A stretch of 64,000 nt of DNA, taken from Typha latifolia. Its lineage: Eukaryota; Streptophyta; Magnoliopsida; Poales; Typhaceae. The notes under the pieces are model-generated. The model was given only the letters and a program-made list of their open reading frames with translations. It ran no database searches and was not told the origin of the DNA. The translations under genes were made by a program, and so were the position numbers. The stretch is from assembly GCA_019914945.1 (NCBI GenBank), contig CM034110.1:9898808-9962807 (forward strand). Direction: 5' to 3'. Shown here piece by piece: positions 13,703-24,699 of the stretch. Numbering within the stretch: position 1 is the first letter of the stretch; the number at the start of each line of letters is the position of its first letter.

Positions 13703-14283
13703 CTTCACATAGAAAAGAAGAACGCATGCGACTCGCTACAAGATGATGGGTTTACTTTCATAGGAGGGAAAGAAGCCATGAGATCGTCCTTTCGGATTTC
13801 CTTGTTTTCTATTTAGCATGCTTCGATTACCCAATAAATGATCCGAGAAAATAGCGTGGTTCTGGTTTTGGGTAAGTTGGGGTATTTGTTGGGAACTTAT
13901 TTTGTTGCTTTAAGATTGCGCGACAATGGGGATCGGATTTGGATTCTCCCGGATGATCCTTACCCGATCCGATAATGATCTTTTGCGACCCGATTAGAAC
14001 TTGTCGGGTCGGATTTGCAAAAGTATAACACTGAAAATTAAAGCCTCATATACAAAAGAGCCAAAAGCCAATCTTTGAAGCAATTCAAAAGATTAGCATA
14101 TGAAAATGTTCATATCATCTATAGTGTTCAGTGATGATAGTTTGTTTGTATTCAAGCTTGAAGAAACGAAGCAGGGAAAAGATAAGTAAATAAACCTAAT
14201 AGATGGAGTCATCTATCTGCCTGGGGTTATTTGTTTACTTCAGTGTATTTAAACACTACTGAGAAAGAGAGTTTTTCAACTAC
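13703..14283. other. PHD gene 5' flank and NRAMP 3' flank
   Basis: Holds the 5'UTR and promoter of the PHD gene (about 13703-14000) and the 3'UTR of the NRAMP gene, which ends at 14284. An earlier minus-strand ATG (in CGCATGCGTTC near 13725) opens a frame that cannot join the PHD exon in phase, so it was not used as the start. Nothing else is supported. Confidence 0.5.
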
Positions 14284-17200
14284 TTAGTCAAGATCCAACG
14301 CTGATCTCCTCTGCGGCAGTTGCATGCTCGATATGTCCTCACGAGGTAAATGATGCAATGAACCGCTAGGTTCCACGCCAGAATCGCTGCATGCTGGTGC
14401 AAGTTCAGCATCAGCTTGCAGTAATGGCTGAGTTGATTTCCTATTTTTCCGAAAGACCAAGTAGAGAATTGCCGCTACGTACACCAGCATGCCCAGAAAA
14501 CCAAATATTCCAGCAAACACAACGGACACAGTTCGCAAACCGCTGTGCAGAAGCAAACTGATGAAGCTCGTGATGAGGAAGTAGGTATTGATGAGCATAA
14601 TAAGTGAGCTGATTACCCATGTAAGTGCTGAAATCTGCACCAATATGAAAGAATAGTTCAGTGACACCTTAACATGCTAGTTGATATAATGGAAAACTTG
14701 TCTATCAATAATATCCTTTCCTTCAAAATTGTTCAAGTCAAGATACTAATTTCTTGTCGCATATTATTGATTCCAATAGAAATCCATTTAAACCTGTGTT
14801 GTGGACAACTTACAATAATTGAATTGGTGTATGAACCCATCTTTGTCTTGCTGCTGGTAAATTTAAGGAGCGGAACGAGAGCAAAAGGAAGTTCAAATGA
14901 CAGGATCATCTGCACAATGGTAAGTAACAATGTCAGCAAGTAAAATGGATCATCTGCAGATAGATGGATAGCATCACCAGCCTGTAAGAAATGATATAAG
15001 GGGCGACAGGATGATGTCACTTTGTGAGTCTAAATATCTTGAAGTTCCTAAACCTAATCATGAGAAAAAGAAATGCCCGTACAAAATCTAGATTTTACAG
15101 GTAAGAATATTTCCCATCAGCCATGATTTTGCTTAGAAGTTAAAGCAGGCAAACAACACATGGACAGGTATGAATGACTTTCATGTTAAAATCAAGGCAG
15201 CTTTTACTAGTTCAGAGTTCAGACTTTTGTCAAGCATACTTATATAAAGACAGAGAATAAATTTGAACTTAAATACCGAAGCAATGATTATCAGCTTTCC
15301 AGCCGCAGAAGAGCCTCCAATTATTGCCACAATCAAACTTGGCAGAATTGCCAAGGTTCTAGTTAGAAGATTTCGTAGCCAAGGTGTCATCCTTAAATCT
15401 AGAAAGCCCTACAAAGATGATCACAAATTATGAATCATTTTCAGTTCAAAGTGATTCTTGAGAATATAACACCTAATCCAATTAAATCTGCAGTGGCCTG
15501 TGCAATAGGAGCTGAAGATTCATCAGGATAGCTACCTGCATGACATATTGTCCAGCGTAAGTTCCTGTAATTGTAGAGCTCTGACCAGATGCCAACAGGG
15601 CGATTGCAAATAACTTCGAACTCCAACTTCCAAGGACATTCTATAAGATGGAAACCAAAGAACCAGTAGGTAAATCTGTCCATGTACACAAACACAGCAA
15701 GGAAAAGAAATAACTATTATAAGCAACAAAAAAAATTGATGACGCTCCTCTGCTACACAATAAAAGCAGTTACTAAACCTCAAAGTTAGATTCTCCAAAA
15801 AAAAAATGATGATGTTATAATGTATTGTTTCAGTTTTTCAATGAACTGGCTGTAAAATCTGAGATTAGAAATGGATTCTCAAAGAACCTCTTGACCAATT
15901 AACACATCCAAGTTAAGCCATACACCATATAGAAAATATTTCCCTAACAATCCTCTTTCTTGTATGCATTATATCATGGATCTTAATAAGAAAGTCCAAA
16001 CTTCTAAGTTATATCCGATTGTGCATTTTTTTGTTTGACTAATGCCAATAAAATTATATTCTACATCCAATAATTGCAGCACAATGTAAATGAGAATGTT
16101 TAAGTAAATTAAATCAATAATAGCACAACATCAGGGCATAATGTAGCAATAGGTCTTGACATACTCTCAATAGAAACGAAGCTTTATTAAGATCCAGATC
16201 ACTGCAGTTCCTTTGATCTTCTAGGTTCAAAGTTTTTGAGCTGCATACAGCGCCGCTTACAGAAATAACAGATACATTGATAAGAAAGGCCACAGTAAGA
16301 GCAAATGCGCTTTCAATAGTATAGAACCTGCACGCCTCCTGAAAGAAAGCAAACAAACAAAAACAGATAGCTCAGATTACACTCAATATCCAGTAGCCAT
16401 GTATTGAAATGTTAGATTTTATGGTTCTACAAGTTATCACCATAACAAGGGAGGCTTAGGAGGGGATTGTTTTCCCTCTAAGGACAGTCTACATCTTCTA
16501 GGGGAACCCAGTGATAGGGTGGTGGTTATATGGTGGTTAGAGTATAATAGAGTTGGCGATAAGAGTATAATGATGAAACTAATTGAGCAAATAGCTGCAG
16601 GCCCAAAAAAGTGATGAAACAATGTGAGCTATAGTATTTCTGTTCCAAGTCATTTAAAAAAGAGTATTAGAATTTACTTTGATCCCATGGACTGATCGCG
16701 GCACTTTCCTTGACAGAACTAATGCCGAATGAAGGAAAAGGTTATGTCTGCATTAAATATCATGACAACCATGAAAAGGAGCTAAGGAAAATTATACAAA
16801 TAGACTAGTTTGAGATTAAAAGCTTACGGCATCACCATGGCACCAAGTAGTGAGATTGCTAAACCTGTAGCTCCACTTCCTTTGAGTTCAGGGACAAAAA
16901 GTCCTCTCAGGACTTCTGAAGAATTTGGCTTAGCGTACGCGAGTTCAACAAAGAAGCAGACAGCCATCAAAAATACCATAAAAGCTATCAAAAGTTCAAG
17001 TTTACGCACCTGCACAAAGACATTTGGTGAGCAATTATGATAATATAATAACTTGGGAAAAAAGTTAAAAAGGAAGTTCCTTTAATTGTATCACAAATAC
17101 TACCACAAACTCAATTGATGAGACTGGATATAAAACACTTCTCATCTTCCCTAATAAGTTGTAACACAACTTTGTCTACTCCCTTTCCATAATTTCGGTT

Positions 17201-18465
17201 AAGGATAATCCTTCTATGGAATTGTTAAGACAGAATCAACACCTACCCATTGTCAGGATCTCCTCAAGTAACCATTTGAAGTATTATACATGCACCATCC
17301 TCTAATAAAACAACCCTTTCATGTTCAGATGCAGACTTAAAACTGTGCAAGCAAACACTTCTCGAATAGAAGTGCAGGTGAAATATAACTAGCATATACT
17401 TTACCCCATATTGTTGTAGCAATAAGAGCATCAAAGTACTGAGTCCTGTTATAAGAACACCACACCACACAGGGACTTTGAAGAGGATGTTTAAAGCAAA
17501 AGCTGTCCCAATTACTGCGAGTAATAGAAACAAAGAAGAGCCAATTAGGAACTTCCACATTAATATGAAAAATGTAAAGTAAAGCGGAAAGAATTTATGT
17601 GACAAATAATTCGGTCGGCTTTATAAGAGAAGAGAAGATAATAAGTCTTGGTAAAATGTAAACTACAATACCTTCAGGAATATCACATGCAACAACAGCA
17701 AGCTCTGCAAGGATCCATAAAATAAAGTTCGGGACCTTGGGATATTCAGCTCTACAATGCTCAGCTAAATGTTTCCCTGCATGGAAAGACTTTCATTTAC
17801 AGAATAATCAATGACCCTGTAATGTGATAGATTTTTCTCAGTATATGGTCCTCGAAACAAATAGAATGACAGACCTGTCACAACCCCCAGCTTGGCGGCA
17901 AGAGATTGAATGACAAGTGCAGCACAGGAAGCCATAAGAATAATCCAGAGAAGCTAGCAAAAAGAAACTACTATCAATATTCACAGACTATTTGGTAATT
18001 TGGTAATACAATTGAATAACAGTTTAGAGAAAATTGGAGCAGAATTGGATTAAATGGTATAGTAAAATATGAACGTATTTAAAATATGTATAACACAGGA
18101 AAGAAAATTCCTGATGCACCTCATACTTGTATTGAGCTCCTGCCTGTAAGTCAGTCTCAACTGCAGGCCAACAGAAAATGAAGTTATTCTTATCAGCATC
18201 TTAACAGAAGAACATTATAGCTTATAAACAGAAAAGAGATCAGGATCAGGACATCTCACAATTGCCAGGATCAATATATGCAATGGAAACAAGAAATCCC
18301 GGGCCCATATATGCAAATAAGTTTTTCCAGCTATTTTTCTGTCAAATCATCATAAGTTCTCCAATCAAACTTAAATGTCACATGTTCTAAAGAGAGATGG
18401 AAAATCTCTTAATTATGACCAATCAGTATTAATTTTAAAACAGAAAAATGACAAGTGCACTACAA

Positions 18466-18511
<46 letters not shown>

Positions 18512-19783
18512 GAAGAAGAAGAAGAAGAAGGAATTCAATAACTTATATATCTAGTTTGAAATTGAAGCATGGTCAATCCATTCAGGATGATAATCAACAA
18601 TCAGTCAACAATCAGCCATGGTTAAAAATAATCAATCTTCTTGAAGCATTTGACTATCCAAAGTTCAAAAGTAAATTATCAGCATACAAGATGAGTAGAA
18701 TAACCCAGAAACAGAATTAGTTATACCACCGGGATGATGATCTGATCAGCATCAATGCTAATAATCAGAGGGCCACCAGGACCGCTGGAAGTAATGAATT
18801 GCGACTGTGAAGCATTCTGTCCTGAAATACTCATCTCACTTCTTCTCTATGCCCACAAATCCGTTAAGTTGGAATGTGTACAGACCAATGACCTTAACCC
18901 TTAATATATATGAAATTTTACCTCCAAGAACTTATATCACCCTGTAGTACTAAGAATATGCTTAGCGGATAATAGATCTCCCAATAATACTACGAAAGGT
19001 GCCCTAATTGGTGGAGAAATAGTAAACAAGAAAAAAAAATGTGATGAATGAACAAGAAAGAGAAACAGACAAGGTGAACAAAAAGTTGATGCAATAATAT
19101 ATGCAATGGAAACAAGAAATCCAGGCCCATATATGCAAATGTTTTCCTGGCTATTTTTCTGCCAAATCATCATAGGTTCTCCAATCAAAATTAAACGTCA
19201 TATGTTCTAAAGACAAGATGGAAAATATCTCAAATATGAACGATCAGTATGAATTTCAAAACATGAAAATGGCAAGTCCACTAAAACGAAATCCCAGGCA
19301 CATATATTCAAATAAGTATTCCCGGCTATTTTTCTGCCAAATCATCATAGGTTCACCAATCAAAATTAGATGTCATATGTTCTAAAGACAGATGAAAAAT
19401 CTCTCAAATATGAATGATCAGTATGAATTTCAAAACACGAAAATGGCAAGTCCACGAAAAAGAAAAAATAAAAAGAAAGAATTCAATAACTTGTATATCT
19501 ATTTTGAAATTGAAGCATGGTTAACCCATCTGGGATGATAACAAACAATCAACCATGCTTAAAAAGAATCATTCTTCTCATTCTAAATTTCTAACTGAAG
19601 CATTTGACTATCCACAAAAGTACATAATCAGAAAATAAGATGAGTAGAATAACCCAGAAGAAGAATTAGTTATACCTCCGGGATGACAATCTGATCTGCA
19701 TCGATGCTATCAATCAGAGGAGCACCAGGACCACTGGAAGTAATGAACTGCGATTGTGAAGCATTCTGTCCTGGGACACTCAT
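14284..19783 (-). CDS. NRAMP: NRAMP divalent metal transporter (AtNRAMP1/6-type)
   Basis: Thirteen coding exons on the minus strand: 19783-19676, 18338-18260, 18160-18120, 17953-17875, 17776-17672, 17514-17405, 17009-16828, 16747-16678, 16338-16165, 15640-15536, 15408-15277, 14909-14814, 14634-14284; 543 aa, every junction in phase. This is a multi-pass proton-coupled importer of Mn, Fe and similar metals. The TM1 metal site DPGN is at Asp59-Asn62; the TM6 site A-x-x-M lies in GAMVMPHN (Ala231, Met234). Other signatures are [20 protein letters not shown] and [19 protein letters not shown]. Best resemblance is to the AtNRAMP1/6 and OsNRAMP1/3/5 group ([17 protein letters not shown]), not the NRAMP2-5 group. 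A second intact first coding exon exists (see 18727-18834). The 5'UTR likely begins near 20700 and contains introns (donors near 20131 and 20624). Confidence 0.95.
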
Positions 19784-20065
19784 CTCACTTCTTCTCTATG
19801 CCCACGAATCCTTCAAGTTGGAATGTGTACAGAACAATGACTTTAACCCTCAATATATAAAAGATGACCTCCAAGAACTTATATCACTGTGTAGTAGTAA
19901 GAATGTGCTTAGTGGAGAATTGATCTCCCAATAGTACTATGAGAACCACCACAATTGGTGAAGAAATAGTAAACAAGGTAAAGCCAATGTGATGAATGAA
20001 CAAGAAAGAAGCGACGAGATAGGGCCAACAAAAAGATCTTCTACTCCACCTGGTGCAATCCGGAT
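18276..20065. repeat. tandem duplication spanning the NRAMP first two coding exons
   Basis: Two tandem copies of a unit of about 0.8-0.95 kb, roughly 18276-19097 and 19098-20065. Each contains exon 1 and flanking intron, alike over hundreds of bases: CTTCTTCTCTATGCCCAC at 18838 and 19787, and GTGATGAATGAACAAGAAAG near 19039 and 19989. The exon-2 segment occurs three times: 18260-18338 (intact), about 19096-19165 (donor sequence lost, conserved Trp changed) and about 19300-19345 (truncated). An (AAT)n(AGA)n microsatellite (18465-18530) interrupts the first unit. Confidence 0.85.
18727..18834 (-). other. NRAMP: duplicate (alternative) first coding exon of the NRAMP gene
   Basis: A 108-nt open exon with its own ATG (18834-18832) and a GTATAA donor encodes 36 residues ending [12 protein letters not shown]. 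It is a close paralogue of the exon at 19783-19676, which ends [12 protein letters not shown]. Both end in phase 0 and could splice to the same exon 2 at 18338. The 19676 copy is the better family match, since NRAMP proteins usually have an acidic residue there, so I used it in the main model. This copy may be an alternative start, an extra exon or silent. Confidence 0.6.
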
Positions 20066-20699
20066 TGATGCAATAGTATCTAAGCAACACAGGAAGGAAA
20101 CATCGATTAATTTATACAGGAAGATAGATACCTCGTGAGCAAATTCAACGGCCACAAATAAGATAAGCCCCAAAGCGAACGGCGAAAGAATAAGTTCTAC
20201 AAGCACTGAGTGAGTGAAAACTAGTGGTGTCAAAATATTCAACAATATTCAATCTTCCCTCACGAATTCATCCATAAAACAAATGAAAAGGAGAAGTCAA
20301 TAAGAAACCAATCAAAATACAACTAAATTACCCATAAATTACGATATCCAATAAAAGCAAAGACGAAATGTATATGGTTTTTTTTTTTCCTAGGAAACAA
20401 AAACTACGATCTTTCGCTTTGCTTGCGATCCCGCACATGCACGGAGGAATAATAAAGCCATAAATAAGTAAAAATGGGAATAACAAACTGGATGGTTGCA
20501 ATTGAGATGAGAAAAAAATAAAAATAAAATAAGATTCCCGAAAGCGTGAGATTAAAGAAAGGAATCCCCGAAACTTCGAGATGAGCTCAAATAAATTGCA
20601 AACGTAGAAGAGAGTGAGAAGTACACCTACTGCTTATAAGATTTCGAGGATTCGAGAACATAGTATTAGGGTTTGGGAGTAAAAAATTTCTATGGAGAG

Positions 20700-23600
20700 G
20701 AGGGAAACGAAGACGTATTGCTGCTCTCTGCTTCCATTCTTCTCGCTCTCTCTATCTCTCCTCTTCTTCTTATTGGTTACGTATTGCACCGGAGTGGGCC
20801 AGAGTTTTTTTGTGGAATTAATTAGTTTTTGGATGCCTAAAATGCAAAATTTTGGACGGTCTATGAATTTGGCAATTTCTATTAGTATTTCATAAGGTGG
20901 CCAAGATTATCCTTTGGTCAGTTCATACGATGTCGGAGTACGAGAAATTCCACTCCATTCTTATGAAGAAAATCGTAAGCAGAGGCGGTTTTTTTTTAAT
21001 TCTTTTAATTCTTTTTTCTTTGAGCAAGAGACACATGTGTAATAAAAAAAATTGAATAAGAATGGCCTAAACGACACTCCACAAAAATCTAGCTACACAA
21101 CTATAAAAGGCCGCCGCAATGAGAAAAAGGAGGTCACAATTAGGATGGGATGGGAGATTTTGTTGAATTGAGTCAATTAAGTAGATAAGAGTTGGTGGAT
21201 TTGGGATCTTGGGTTGGGTCTCGGCTTATCCAAGTCAAGCACGTGCGGTGGAAGAATGCTCTGCCCATCATATAAGGTTCAAACTGGAAAAAAATAATAA
21301 TAAATAAATAAATCTCTTAATATAAAATAGGAGGTTACATCGACACCCAATCAATGCATCAATTCGTTTGACACGCCAATTAGCTCTCTCAGTAGGGTCA
21401 ACTGGGTGAGAGAGTGGGTGCTCGGAGAACCAGGTCCACTAAGGAACCTCATCCCGTCACGTGTGCTAGATTTGGTCAGCGACTGTGTACTGTACTTGGA
21501 TATCTCGTACTGCTCAACTGAAAATGGACGGTTCCACGTGGCCCACAATGACCCAGATGGGCCCCGCGTCATACGATTGGGCCAGGGCCAATATGGCCCG
21601 GCCCAAGTAGTAGCTTTCCTAGTCTCCTTTGCCAGGCCGGGCTTAGAAATAGTATCGGGCTGAGGTGAGCCCTTAGGCCCTTTATTTAACTCTTTTAGAG
21701 TTGCCACTATGATTAGTTTTTATTCTTAAAGTTTAGAGCATAAAATTATTTTTCTCTTGTATAATAGAAGATATTTTTCCTTGTGTTATACGCAGACAAA
21801 ATGGTCTCTCTTTTTTGTTAATTTTAAGTTTGGTTTTAGTCATTATTTAATAAATTTAACTAACAGAATGTCAAATTTAAAAGAATACGAAGATTGCAGT
21901 GCAATGCAAATTATTGTGGAAAATATATTAGTAATTATTATATTTTAAAATTTCTTAGTGGCAATTATATATACATATATTTATATATATATAGAGAGAG
22001 AGAGAGAATGTGTGATATTGTATGCTTACAAATAGTTTTGGCGTGGCATGAACCTGACCATCACTAATGGTCAGAATGAAGCCACGTCATCAGAACTGTA
22101 TAAATATTTGTAAGCATAGTAGTATTTATATAAATATAAAGGACAAGAGAATGCTCTCCAAATGAGCAGTTGTGAAAGAGATGGTTTCACATGGCATGCG
22201 TCCACATGGGCCATAATACAAATATCGATCTAGCTCTCATGGTGATGATGGTGGAGTGATATTGTTGGAGATTAAAGCCTACCTAGATATCCATATGATT
22301 CATTCATTTGTCCGGGTAAAACACGAATACTAATACTAATAATAATAATAATAATAGTGGATTAGGTTTACTAAAGTTGATGATCGAGGAGGTCAAACTG
22401 TCAATACTGGAATACAAATATAATGACTTGCAAGTACGTACGTCTATACTTTGGCGGAAAGAAAATTTTAATTTATGATAAGCTCGAGAATTAGGTAGTG
22501 GGAGTGAACCGGTCAACGGCAAAAGGTATTGAGCAATATTAGTTTGGGAAACACCCTTTCCCTTTGGTCGGAAGCCACGTATGTGGGCGATGGTGAGATT
22601 CTGTGGGCCCCTAACTTCTGCGCCGTCGATCTCCCACTTCCGACGACTCAGATGAGAGTATGCATGAAGGTTGGAGGTAGGGGCCCGGGATTATAAACCA
22701 GCGACCTCAACTTCCAACCTCGGCTCGTTAAGCTCGATGGCAATGGATTATGGCTTTATCGAAAGGATTGGTTTGGGTACAAGGATAACTTTTGACTTAG
22801 GGTATAAAATATTCAAGATGGAGAAATACTTACTACTCGTTGATGTCTAATCTAATACTCTTGAAGATTGACTTGGGTTCTTTAAGAATTGTAAAATAAC
22901 TTACTTAGCGATATATATGGTAAGATTTTATTTGCTAAATGTATTAGATGGGACGACAAAAGACAGAAAATAAAAAGTAAAAAATATATATATATATTTT
23001 AGGTAGTAATTATACACTATAAAGATAAAAAGATGGTTGGAGTATGAGCCTAGCTCTACTCGACTCGACTGAACTCGATTATTTCGTGGAGCCAATAAGC
23101 TGAGCTGAGAGCCATTTTGACGTCCCTGGTTGGGGGTGAAAGTGATGGTAGCTTTTGTTTTGTCCTGATCACTGAAAGATTCGTGCCGGGCATCTCCTTT
23201 CCGACAAAGTAAGTGAAAGCAAAGAAAAAAAAATTAGAACGTTTTTATATGAAAAGAAGAATTAGGACACGTTGCAGGGGAAGGCTCACAGAAAGCTACA
23301 GAGAGAGAGAGAGAAATTATCATATGTATGTATATATGTTAAATGTGGTATGACGTGGAAAGTTGCATGGGAACACGTGGCAGGCAGAGTTCTAAGTAGA
23401 AGAAAAAAAAAGTATTTTAGTAATCATGAAGTTGAAATGTCACTATGGTGATGATGAGGGCCAGCATTTTGGAAAAAAAAGAAGCAAGTGTTTAATTATC
23501 AAATTCCAAATGGGATTACCATCCTTTACTTAAATTAAACACACCATAGGAATGCCCATTAGGACTAATCCACTCACATTAATTACTAATTTCTAATTCT

Positions 23601-24240
23601 TTTGGAGTCAAAAGTTCCATCTTCTCCATCCAACAAAAGGTCTAAAAGTTCGAAGAATTAAAGATTGTCCAATCGAGTGAAGATATTAAGGATATTTAAA
23701 GTTGGATTCTCTTAGATATACTAGGCATGCAATAGTACTGCTTCTGATGCTGATACACGAATCGAAGGGGGTGGGGCAAAGAAAAGAAGCAAGAGATATT
23801 ATAATTGTCTAGTTTATTCTCTTCTGCATTTTAGCATCATAACATACTAGAAGTAAAATTAAGAAGAAGAAAACATTATCTTGGATATGATTGGTAGGAT
23901 GAGGTTGGCCAAAAGAATCCGAGTTCATCCAAGTGCTCCAGACAAACTGCACTCCAGAAGAGGAGAGAAGAAAAGAAAAAGATATATCCCCTTAAGAGGG
24001 ATGTGAGGAAAGCCAGCAGGCTTTTCCCTTCTCTCTCTCTCTCTTTCTCTCTCTCTCAGAACTCAGAGAGAGAGAGAGAGAGTGAGAAAGAGAGAGAGAT
24101 AATGGTGATGATCTTTTATAACTCTCTTCTTTATAATTTCTGCTTGTTATATATGTCTTTAGGTCTGTAGAGGAGAACATGCATCATATATACCTAGATA
24201 GTTTGTGGAGTTGGAAGTCATACCCTAAAAAAGTATCTCT
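20700..24240. other. intergenic, NRAMP promoter to MIR160 upstream
   Basis: About 3.5 kb without a supported gene. The first few hundred bases should be the NRAMP promoter. The rest is AT-rich with short GA and TA microsatellites (for example near 21990-22006 and 22985-23000). A TC/GA inverted repeat lies at about 24029-24100. Open frames such as 21351-21707 show no conserved domain. Confidence 0.5.
24029..24100. repeat. TC/GA inverted repeat (potential hairpin)
   Basis: A run of TC dinucleotides interrupted once by TTTC is followed after a short centre (CAGAACTC) by a complementary GA run interrupted by GAAAG at a matching place. The two arms of roughly 30 bases could pair. It lies about 430 bases upstream of the MIR160 hairpin. 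It may be only a pair of microsatellites. Confidence 0.6.
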
Positions 24241-24371
24241 TTTTTGGAAATATTTTAATACTGGGGTTCTTGCTTTATAGTATGAAATTAATCACCTCCC
24301 CCACTATGGCCTATAAATCCTCCATCACCTCCTTCCTTGACCCTTCATCCCTCTCTTCTCCTTTTCTCTTC

Positions 24372-24375
24372 TTTA

Positions 24376-24421
<46 letters not shown>
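24372..24421 (+). repeat. (TC)n(TA)n microsatellite near the MIR160 5' end
   Basis: A TC run of about 30 bases is directly followed by a TA run of about 20 bases, some 120 bases upstream of the MIR160 hairpin. The TA run could serve as or mask a TATA element, and CT-rich leaders are common in plant transcripts. The transcript start is not defined by sequence alone. Confidence 0.6.
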
Positions 24422-24539
24422 CTCCTCTTTCAATTCTCTTCATAGATGCCAAGAGAGAAATGTTTTAATCTCATTTTGGGAGGAGAAGCGTGTATTTTTT
24501 TAGCTTCTTAGAGAGGAAATTAACAGGTGAAGTTGGCCA

Positions 24540-24560
24540 TGCCTGGCTCCCTGTATGCCA
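24540..24560 (+). ncRNA. miR160: mature miR160 (5' arm)
   Basis: Exact match to the canonical 21-nt plant miR160, with 5' U as needed for AGO1 loading. Known targets are ARF10/16/17 mRNAs; none of these genes is in the window. Confidence 0.96.
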
Positions 24561-24602
24561 CACATATAGACTAATCCATGGCGAGATTGGCTGCTGTGGG
24601 TG

Positions 24603-24623
24603 GCGTGCAAGGAGCCAAGCATG
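24603..24623 (+). ncRNA. miR160*: miR160* (3' arm)
   Basis: A 21-nt segment on the 3' arm, paired to the mature sequence with a 2-nt offset. It has the typical star form GCGTGCAAGGAGCC followed by AAGCATG. Confidence 0.9.
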
Positions 24624-24699
24624 CCTTCTCTCTCTATCTCTCTCTTGTTATAATATGATTGTTTTTTCCCCCTATTATTTCATATGTTTGTTGATTTAG

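Larger units (their letters stand above)
24525..24640 (+). ncRNA. MIR160: microRNA precursor, miR160 family
   Basis: The 5' arm contains the complete 21-nt conserved miR160 sequence (starts TGCCTGGCTCCCTG). The 3' arm contains the matching star sequence (starts GCGTGCAAGGAGCC). A loop of 42 nt separates them, and the arms pair with a few mismatches and the expected 2-nt 3' overhang. In plants miR160 directs cleavage of the mRNAs of auxin response factors ARF10, ARF16 and ARF17, affecting root, leaf and embryo development. The pri-miRNA probably starts in the CT/TA-rich stretch near 24370-24430; its end is not visible. Precursor borders are approximate. The 69-codon open frame across it (24490-24699) looks incidental. 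Confidence 0.95.

Noticed and set aside
19096..19345. Extra copies of NRAMP exon 2 as functional exons
   Set aside because: The first has lost the donor and a conserved Trp; the second is truncated mid-exon. Both are relics.
23992..24180. Ser-Leu and Arg-Glu repeat open frames
   Set aside because: They translate TC/GA microsatellites only. The same applies at 1176-1460 and around 24270.
24490..24699. Open frame across the MIR160 hairpin, possible micropeptide
   Set aside because: The frame runs through the conserved hairpin arms and a CT repeat; the coding potential is explained by the RNA structure. Known miPEPs sit upstream of the hairpin.
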